64,000 nucleotides of DNA from positions 3,783,001 to 3,847,000 of the forward strand of contig NZ_CP107904.1 in NCBI RefSeq assembly GCF_036013975.1, in the 5' to 3' direction. Below the pieces are notes generated by a model. It saw only the letters and a program-made list of their open reading frames with translations. It was not told the origin of the DNA and made no database searches. Numbering within the stretch: position 1 is the first letter of the stretch; every line of letters starts with the position of its first letter. The position numbers and the translations under genes were made by a program. Origin of the DNA: Kitasatospora sp. NBC_00458. GTDB lineage: Bacteria > Actinomycetota > Actinomycetes > Streptomycetales > Streptomycetaceae. This document shows, one piece after another, positions 59,104 through 64,000 of the stretch.

Positions 59104-59763
59104 TCAGAGCTTGTCGAGCGAGACGGCGGTGAACCCGGGCACGTGGTCGTCCACCTGGAGGCTCATGCCCTGCCCGGCGGCGGTCGCCCCGCTCACCGAG
59201 CGGACGATCGACCGGGTCAGGCTGGCGGCGAACTCCCGCAGCGCGACCGCCGGGTCCGCCGTCCCCTCCTCCTGCATGAACGCCTTGAACGTGGCGACCT
59301 GCGCGATCACCGTGCGGTCCGCCTGGCCGATGCCGAAGGCGATGATGTGCGGCCGGAACGCGGCGGAGAGCAGCTCCTGGTACGGCTGCTCCCAGTCGGA
59401 GTCGGTCGGCACGCCGTCGGAGAGGAAGAAGACCACCGGGCGGTAGACGTCGTGCCCGTCCGCCTTCAGCTGCTGCACGTCCCGCTCGATCGCCTGCTGC
59501 AGGAGGCTGAACGCGTTGCCGAAGGAGGTCAGGCCGGACGCCTCCAGGGCCGGCAGCTCGTCCAGGTCGCTCAGGTCGACCAGCGGCTGCAGCTCGTTGG
59601 CGTCGGTGGAGAAGCCGATCAGCCCGAACCGGGTCTTGTCGGCGATGGTCGGGTTGGTGCTGATCTCCTGGTGGAGGTTGAACAGGGCCTTGTTGAGGGT
59701 GTCGATGTCGGCGCTCATCGACCCCGACTCGTCGCACACGGCGTAGAACGGGAGGATCTGCAC
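59104..59763 (-). CDS. TerY-like vWA domain protein
   Basis: 219 residues from the GTG at 59763 (V/MQILPFYAVCDESGSMS), chosen because AAGGAG lies 7 bases upstream; an ATG 21 bases further up overlaps that site. The metal-ion-dependent adhesion site is complete: Asp11-x-Ser13-x-Ser15, Thr79 and Asp116 (FLSDGVPTD). The layout, with the MIDAS at the very N-terminus and no signal peptide, is that of TerY. It likely presents a phosphorylated or metal-dependent binding surface to a partner. Confidence 0.88.
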   Translation of the reverse strand: MQILPFYAVCDESGSMSADIDTLNKALFNLHQEISTNPTIADKTRFGLIGFSTDANELQPLVDLSDLDELPALEASGLTSFGNAFSLLQQAIERDVQQLKADGHDVYRPVVFFLSDGVPTDSDWEQPYQELLSAAFRPHIIAFGIGQADRTVIAQVATFKAFMQEEGTADPAVALREFAASLTRSIVRSVSGATAAGQGMSLQVDDHVPGFTAVSLDKL

Positions 59764-59824
59764 TGCACTTCTCCTTTGACTCACGGGTCAGAGAGGGTTG
59801 GACGTGCGGTTCGGGGCCCGGACC

Positions 59825-59891
59825 GGGCCGTCCGGGCCGGGCCTTCCGGGCCGGGCCGTCCGGGCCGGGCCGTCCGGGCCGGGCCGTCCGG
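59825..59891. repeat. Tandem 14-base repeat between MotB-like and vWA genes
   Basis: GGGCCGTCCGGGCC is repeated 4.8 times (one unit with a single change), ending 1 base before the MotB-like stop codon. The units are partly self-complementary and would fold in RNA. Similar GGCCCGGACG motifs occur in other intergenic gaps here. Confidence 0.85.
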
Positions 59892-59892
59892 A

Positions 59893-60417
59893 TCAGCCGG
59901 TGTAGAAGTAGATCTCCAGCGAGGCGTGCCGGGGGTTGTCCGTCAGCGAGATGAAGTCCCGGGTGGTGGTGCCCTGGAACATCTCCGGACGGGCCTGCGC
60001 GAGCAGCCCGTTGACGGTGTGGGCGTACGCCTGGCCGACCCCCGGGTCGCGGTTGCTGCCGAAGGTGAGCACCACCGCGGCCTGCCGCCCCGCGTACCGT
60101 TCGGTGCCCGCGCGGATCTGCGCCGCCAGGCCCGCGGTGTCGGAGGGGTCCCCGGTGACGTCGACGGTGACCGCGTCGTGCTCCACCCCGCGCGGGCCGG
60201 TGGGGGTGGGCGCCGGCGGCGGCGTGGCGGAGGCCGTGGCGGTGGCGCTCGCACCGGCCGTGGGGGTGGGCGTGGCGGTGGCGCGCGCGGCCGCCACCGG
60301 ATCGCCCTGGTCGCCCATCGCGACCAGGGCCAGCACCAGCAGCAGGTCGGCGAAGAGCCAGCCCGCCAGGTGCGCGCCGCGCACGCGCGGCCGTCCGGCC
60401 CGGAAGCGGTCCCTCAT
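59893..60417 (-). CDS. MotB/ZorB-like single-pass membrane protein
   Basis: 174 residues. One helix near the N-terminus, GWLFADLLLVLALVAMG (19-35), has an Asp (24) inside the membrane, the place of the ion-carrying Asp in MotB, TolR/ExbD and ZorB. A Thr/Pro/Ala-rich linker (45-75) leads to an extracytoplasmic domain of about 95 residues with VVLTFGSNRD and an alpha/beta look like a shortened OmpA-type domain. Its ATG overlaps the stop of the next gene upstream (ATGA), so the two are made together. Confidence 0.6.
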   Translation of the reverse strand: MRDRFRAGRPRVRGAHLAGWLFADLLLVLALVAMGDQGDPVAAARATATPTPTAGASATATASATPPPAPTPTGPRGVEHDAVTVDVTGDPSDTAGLAAQIRAGTERYAGRQAAVVLTFGSNRDPGVGQAYAHTVNGLLAQARPEMFQGTTTRDFISLTDNPRHASLEIYFYTG

Positions 60418-61787
60418 CGGCCCGCCTGCCGCACCGGCACCTCGTCCAGCTCCAGCAGGGTCTGCTCGTCCACGGCCGCCGGGTCCGGGGTGTCCGCGGG
60501 GCGCGAGCGGGCGCCGCCCGCCCCGGGACCGTCGTCCGGCACCGACTTGACCAGCAGGGCCCCGGGCGACCGGCCGGCCGGGGCGTCACGAATGTCGCGG
60601 GCCTCGCGGGCGTCCAGGCGCGCCGCGGCCACGGTGGCCGCCGACGCCGCCGCCGCGACCCGGTCGGCCATCGCCGCGACCTCGCGGGCCAGCCCGTCGA
60701 GCTGCTCCAGCAGCCGTCCGCCGACGTCGGCGACGGTCTCCGCACCGGTGGTGAAGCCGCGCTGGGCGACCGCGAGGTCCCGCACCGCGTCCTCCACCCG
60801 CTCGCCCGCGCCGGACAGTTCGGCGCCGACCCGGTCGGTGGCCTGCCGGACGGCGTCGGCCGCCTCGGAAGCCTGCCGCCCGCCGCGCCGGACCAGGTCC
60901 TCGGTGGCCGCGGAGCCGTCCCGGACGGTCCCGGCGAGCTTCTCCCCGCTGTCCCGCACGGCCGCCCCGACGCCCTCGACCGCCTTCTCGACCCCGTCGA
61001 CGGCCCTCCGCAGCGGGTCGACCGCCGCGCCCACCTCGGCCAGCCGCTCCTCGGCCCCGGCCACCGAGCGCTCGACCACCAGTGCGGCCCCGCTGAGGTC
61101 CCGCTGGGTGTCGGCGGCCTGCCGGCCGAGCCGCTCCAGGGTCTCCGCCGCGCCGGTGAGCTCGGCCACGAACCGCTGCGGCGAGGAACGGCGACGCTCG
61201 TTCAGCACCAGCTGCGCCCGGGTGAGCACCGGGGCCAGCTCGGCCAGCAGGTCCTCCGCCTCCTGCGCCGCACCGGACTCGCGCCGATCGGCCCCGGCCC
61301 TGCGCACGCCGTGCGCGACGGAGAAGACCAGCAGCAGCGCAATGAACAGCGTGGCGGACAGGGCGATGTCACCGAAGGTGGCCCAGCCCGCCAGCCGTCC
61401 CTCGAAGCCGGTCTGCCAGAGCTGCAGGAACGGCCGGGCGGCCTGCGCGGCGTCCGCGCCGATCAGGGCCTGGTAGGCGCTGGTCGCCTGCATCAGCCCG
61501 GCCCAGGTGACCAGCAGCGGGACGAACACCAGCCCGCCGAGGGCGACTTCGAGCCACGACCAGAACCTCGGCTCGGCCTTCGGCCGCACCGCCGCCCGGA
61601 CGCTCTCCGGCCGGACGAAGCTGTGCACCAGGTCGAGGTCGGCCCACCGGTCGAGGTCGCCGGTACCGGAGACCGCCAACCCGAGCTCCTTGAGCTCCTC
61701 CTGACGGCTCGCCAGTCCGGGGCGGGCCGCCAGCGCCCGCAGCTCACCCCCGATCGCGCGGCGGTCCAGCAGTGGGCCTGACGTCAT
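60414..61787 (-). CDS. MotA/ZorA-like membrane protein with long coiled-coil tail
   Basis: 457 residues from the ATG at 61787, which has AAGGAG upstream. A cytoplasmic N-terminal part (1-75) is followed by two helices (about 78-99 and 136-160) and then a continuous helical, heptad-rich region (about 170-395) with repeated A/V-x-x-V-x-x-A patterns, and a disordered tail. A short membrane part plus a long cytoplasmic coiled coil, encoded beside a MotB-like partner, recalls ZorA. The usual MotA/ExbB sequence signature is not obvious, so homology is unproven. Confidence 0.5.
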   Translation of the reverse strand: MTSGPLLDRRAIGGELRALAARPGLASRQEELKELGLAVSGTGDLDRWADLDLVHSFVRPESVRAAVRPKAEPRFWSWLEVALGGLVFVPLLVTWAGLMQATSAYQALIGADAAQAARPFLQLWQTGFEGRLAGWATFGDIALSATLFIALLLVFSVAHGVRRAGADRRESGAAQEAEDLLAELAPVLTRAQLVLNERRRSSPQRFVAELTGAAETLERLGRQAADTQRDLSGAALVVERSVAGAEERLAEVGAAVDPLRRAVDGVEKAVEGVGAAVRDSGEKLAGTVRDGSAATEDLVRRGGRQASEAADAVRQATDRVGAELSGAGERVEDAVRDLAVAQRGFTTGAETVADVGGRLLEQLDGLAREVAAMADRVAAAASAATVAAARLDAREARDIRDAPAGRSPGALLVKSVPDDGPGAGGARSRPADTPDPAAVDEQTLLELDEVPVRQAGR

Positions 61788-61910
61788 GAGGGCTCCTTCG
61801 GTGCGCGCCGCCGCGGGGGGTGAACGCCCGTGGCCGGTGCGGCGCACGGGCGGAGCCGCCCGCGCGACCTCCCCCCGGTGGCCGGATCCGGCCACGCCGC
61901 TCCGTTCGGC

Positions 61911-61916
61911 AGCGTA
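61911..61916 (-). promoter_or_regulatory. -10 candidate for the five-gene module
   Basis: TACGCT on the minus strand, 124 bases before the MotA-like start, fits a -10 box. No convincing -35 is found. The 229-nt gap between this gene and the sirtuin has no gene. Confidence 0.3.
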
Positions 61917-62016
61917 GCGCAGAACCCGCCACCGGGACCGGGCGGTTCGTGCAGTGGATACCTGTTCGTCACCGACGCGTCCGGGCCCCTCGGGAGCCCC
62001 CGGATCCCCGGCCGCG

Positions 62017-62757
62017 TCAGAGGTACCGGGCCACCAGCCGGCCGACCAGGGCCGGCAGCGCGGCGGAGATCGGCTCGCGGATCACCTCGTCCGCGGCCTC
62101 GTCGAACGGCGTCGGCTCACCGTTCACCACGATCAGCCGGGCCCCGGTCCGCACCGCGTTGAACGGCAGCGCCGCGGCCGGGAAGACCTGCAGACTGGTA
62201 CCGACCGCGATGAACAGCTCGCAGGCCTTGGAGACGGCGTCGGCCTGCTGGAGCACCTGCGGGTCCAGCTCCTCGCCGAACATCACGGTGCGCGGCCGCA
62301 GCACCCCGCCGCAGGCCCGGCAGTCCGGGTCCGGCTCGCCCGCCGCCACCCGCTCCAGTGCCTCCGCCATCGGGCCCACCGCCTTGCACCGGACGCACTG
62401 CACCTCCCGTGCCGTGCCGTGCAGTTCGAGCACCTTGCGGGCGGTCTGGCCGGCCCGCTGGTGCAGCCCGTCGACGTTCTGGGTGAGCACCCGGACGGGC
62501 AGCCCGGACCGTTCGAGGTCGACCAGTGCCCGGTGCCCGGCGTTCGGCTCGGCGGCGAGCGCGCCGGCCTCCGCGCGCATCGTCCAGGCCCGGCGGCGGA
62601 CGTCCGGGTCGGCCAGGTACGGGCCGACGGTGACCAGTCGCTGGGCCTCCGGGTCGCGCTGCCAGAGGCCGTTCGGGCCGCGGTAGTCGGGGATGCCGGA
62701 GTCGGTCGAGATCCCGGCGCCGGTGAGGACGGCGATCATCGGGCGCTTGGCGTTCAT
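62017..62757 (-). CDS. Sir2 family NAD-dependent protein deacylase
   Basis: Removes acyl groups from lysines, using NAD and giving O-acyl-ADP-ribose. 246 residues: GAGIS (13-17), TQNVDGLH (92-99), catalytic His113 (ELHGT), zinc Cys121, 124, 146, 149, and GTS (186-188). No ribosome site is seen; TACCGT ends 7 bases before the ATG, the same spacing as at rfbA, so the mRNA may be leaderless. It is upstream of the five-gene module on the same strand. Confidence 0.95.
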   Translation of the reverse strand: MNAKRPMIAVLTGAGISTDSGIPDYRGPNGLWQRDPEAQRLVTVGPYLADPDVRRRAWTMRAEAGALAAEPNAGHRALVDLERSGLPVRVLTQNVDGLHQRAGQTARKVLELHGTAREVQCVRCKAVGPMAEALERVAAGEPDPDCRACGGVLRPRTVMFGEELDPQVLQQADAVSKACELFIAVGTSLQVFPAAALPFNAVRTGARLIVVNGEPTPFDEAADEVIREPISAALPALVGRLVARYL

Positions 62758-62907
62758 GCCCCGGACGGTACGGGGGCGGCCCGCCGGCCCGCCACCGAAA
62801 TCCGCGCCGCCGCCCCGGCCGCGGGCCGGACACCACCCCGCCCCGCCCCGCTCACCCCGCCCAGCTCGGACCGCCCAGCTCGGGCCGCCCGGTTCGCGCT
62901 GCCCGGC

Positions 62908-63519
62908 TCAGGCCGCGACCGGCCGGCCGACGCCGCCGACGCCCACCAGCGGCGCCAGCGCCACCAGGTAGCAGACGGCGGCGACCGGGATCAGCGCCAG
63001 GTCCACCGCCGTCAGCACCGTCCCGGTCAGCATCAGCACCGGGCTCCACCAGCACAGCGAGCGCGCCCGCCCCACCGCACCCGCCACCAGCAGCGCCAGC
63101 AGGCCGACGTAGAACAGCAGCGGGCCCACCGAGTACACCGCCGGCACCACCCCGGGGTGGCTCTGGATGCCGTCGAACAGCCGGTGCTGGTCGGCCTTGT
63201 CGACGGCGACGGCCCCCACGTACAGGTCGATGCCGATCTGCACCACCGATGCGGCCAGCCCGGTCAGCGCCACCCCCAGGGCGGTCCGCGCCGCGACCCG
63301 GCCGGCGGCCGTGCGGTTCGGCGCCGGCCGGCGTTCCAGTGCGACCAGCACCGGCACGAACAGCACCAGCCCCGCCAGCATCAGGCTGTGGCCGACCAGC
63401 CAGCCGACTCCGGGGTCGCGCGATCCCTCCAGCAGCCGGATGCCGCCGTACAGCGCCATCAGGGCGGGTCCGCCGACCACGGCGAACGGGGTGATGCGAC
63501 CGTGCTTCGAGGTGTCCAT
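62908..63519 (-). CDS. Membrane protein of unknown function
   Basis: 203 residues with about six helices, starting MDTSKHGRITPFAVVGGPAL and preceded by GGGAGAG. No family is recognised. It follows a NarL-type regulator gene on the same strand after 118 nt and could be its target; that is a guess from position. Confidence 0.65.
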   Translation of the reverse strand: MDTSKHGRITPFAVVGGPALMALYGGIRLLEGSRDPGVGWLVGHSLMLAGLVLFVPVLVALERRPAPNRTAAGRVAARTALGVALTGLAASVVQIGIDLYVGAVAVDKADQHRLFDGIQSHPGVVPAVYSVGPLLFYVGLLALLVAGAVGRARSLCWWSPVLMLTGTVLTAVDLALIPVAAVCYLVALAPLVGVGGVGRPVAA

Positions 63520-63637
63520 GAGTGCTCTCCCGAGGATCGGGCCGGTTGCTCCGGCACCCCGGATCCTGTCCGCGGCCCCCCTCGTCGCGGATCGCCCGTA
63601 CCGGCGAAAGCCGCCGCTCCCCCGCACGGGGGAGCCG

Positions 63638-64000
63638 TCAGTCCTCGCCCGCCACCACCGCGCCGGCCTCGTACGCGAACACCACCGCGTGCACCCGGTC
63701 GCGCAGTCCCAGCTTGGCCAGCACATTGCTGACGTGGGTCTTCACCGTGTGCTCGCTCACCACCAGTTCGGCGGCGATCTCCGCGTTGGAGAGCCCCCGG
63801 GCCAGCAGCCTCAGCGTCTCCCGCTCGCGCGCCGTCAGCTGCTCCAGCAGCCGGGACGGCGGCCGCACCGCCCGCTCGACGCCGCCCGGCCGCCGGGCGG
63901 CGAACTCACCGATCAGCCGGCGGGTCACCGAGGGCGCCAGCAGCGCCTCCCCGGAGGCCACCATCCGCACGCCGTGCGCCAGGTCGTCCCGGCGGACGTC
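63638..64000 (-). CDS. NarL/LuxR-family response regulator, C-terminal part (5' end beyond window)
   Basis: About 120 codons are visible, open to the window edge. LLAPSVTRRLIGEFA and the helix-turn-helix LTARERETLRLLARGLSNAEIAAELVVSEHTVKTHV in blocks are typical of streptomycete two-component regulators. The receiver domain and the partner kinase would lie beyond the window. Confidence 0.9.
   Translation of the reverse strand, partial: DVRRDDLAHGVRMVASGEALLAPSVTRRLIGEFAARRPGGVERAVRPPSRLLEQLTARERETLRLLARGLSNAEIAAELVVSEHTVKTHVSNVLAKLGLRDRVHAVVFAYEAGAVVAGED

Noticed and set aside
59825-59891. CRISPR array
   Set aside because: The repeats are 14 bases, directly abutting with no spacers, and no cas gene is present.
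56908-61787. A complete Zorya or Ter defence system
   Set aside because: No ZorC, ZorD or ZorE-type gene (helicase or nuclease) and no TerB, TerC, TerD or TerZ gene is present. Only the stator-like pair and the vWA-PP2C-kinase triad are seen.

Overview
The window is a high-GC chromosomal segment of an actinomycete, almost certainly of the family Streptomycetaceae (Streptomyces or Kitasatospora; I cannot separate them from sequence alone). The evidence is the very high third-position G+C, the actinobacterial gene order rpsL-rpsG-fusA-tuf ... rpsJ-to-rplO, secY-adk-map, infA-rpmJ-rpsM-rpsK-rpoA-rplQ-truA, rplM-rpsI-glmM, and close agreement of the ribosomal proteins with streptomycete ones. Most genes read leftward. 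No tRNA, rRNA, CRISPR array, insertion sequence or prophage gene was seen.

Layout. 1-3.8 kb: amino-sugar and CoA genes (glmS 3'-truncated by the window edge, coaA, glmM). 3.9-5.1 kb: rplM-rpsI. 5.3-8 kb: an ABC-F ATPase and truA. 8.1-11.3 kb: the rplQ-rpoA-rpsK-rpsM-rpmJ-infA unit with its own promoter. 11.4-15 kb: mscL, then secY-adk-map. 15.3-25.1 kb: the complete S10-spc operon from rpsJ to rplO (21 ribosomal protein genes). 25.5-41.8 kb: a cell-surface glycan cassette that separates tuf from rpsJ. 42.1-46.5 kb: the str operon (rpsL-rpsG-fusA-tuf). 47-50.3 kb: a DUF1707/DUF4190 protein and an ABC transporter pair. 50.4-64 kb: an accessory region.

The glycan cassette holds dTDP-sugar genes (rfbB, rfbA, an rfbC-type epimerase and an SDR reductase/epimerase), a Wzx/MurJ-like flippase, three family-2 glycosyltransferases, a DUF2304 partner, three large multi-membrane GT-C-like proteins (one AftA-like), a GtrA-like protein and an acyltransferase-3. 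Together they could make a dTDP-deoxysugar-containing polymer, load sugars on polyprenyl phosphate, move them across the membrane, polymerise or decorate them outside, and acylate them.

The most interesting segment is 56.9-61.8 kb. Five leftward genes, two pairs of which overlap by 4 nt, encode a two-helix membrane protein with a long coiled-coil tail, a one-helix MotB/ZorB-like protein with a membrane-embedded Asp, a vWA protein with an intact MIDAS, a PP2C phosphatase and an atypical protein kinase. The last three match the 'TerY-P triad' known from tellurium-resistance-type stress and conflict systems; the first two look like an ion-driven stator pair such as MotAB or ZorAB. Nearby are two ADP-ribosylglycohydrolases, a sirtuin, a cytochrome P450, a DUF2786 protein and a lipoprotein serpin. 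I propose the five genes as a candidate membrane-sensing phospho-signalling or defence module. That is inference from motifs and gene order, not from any database search.
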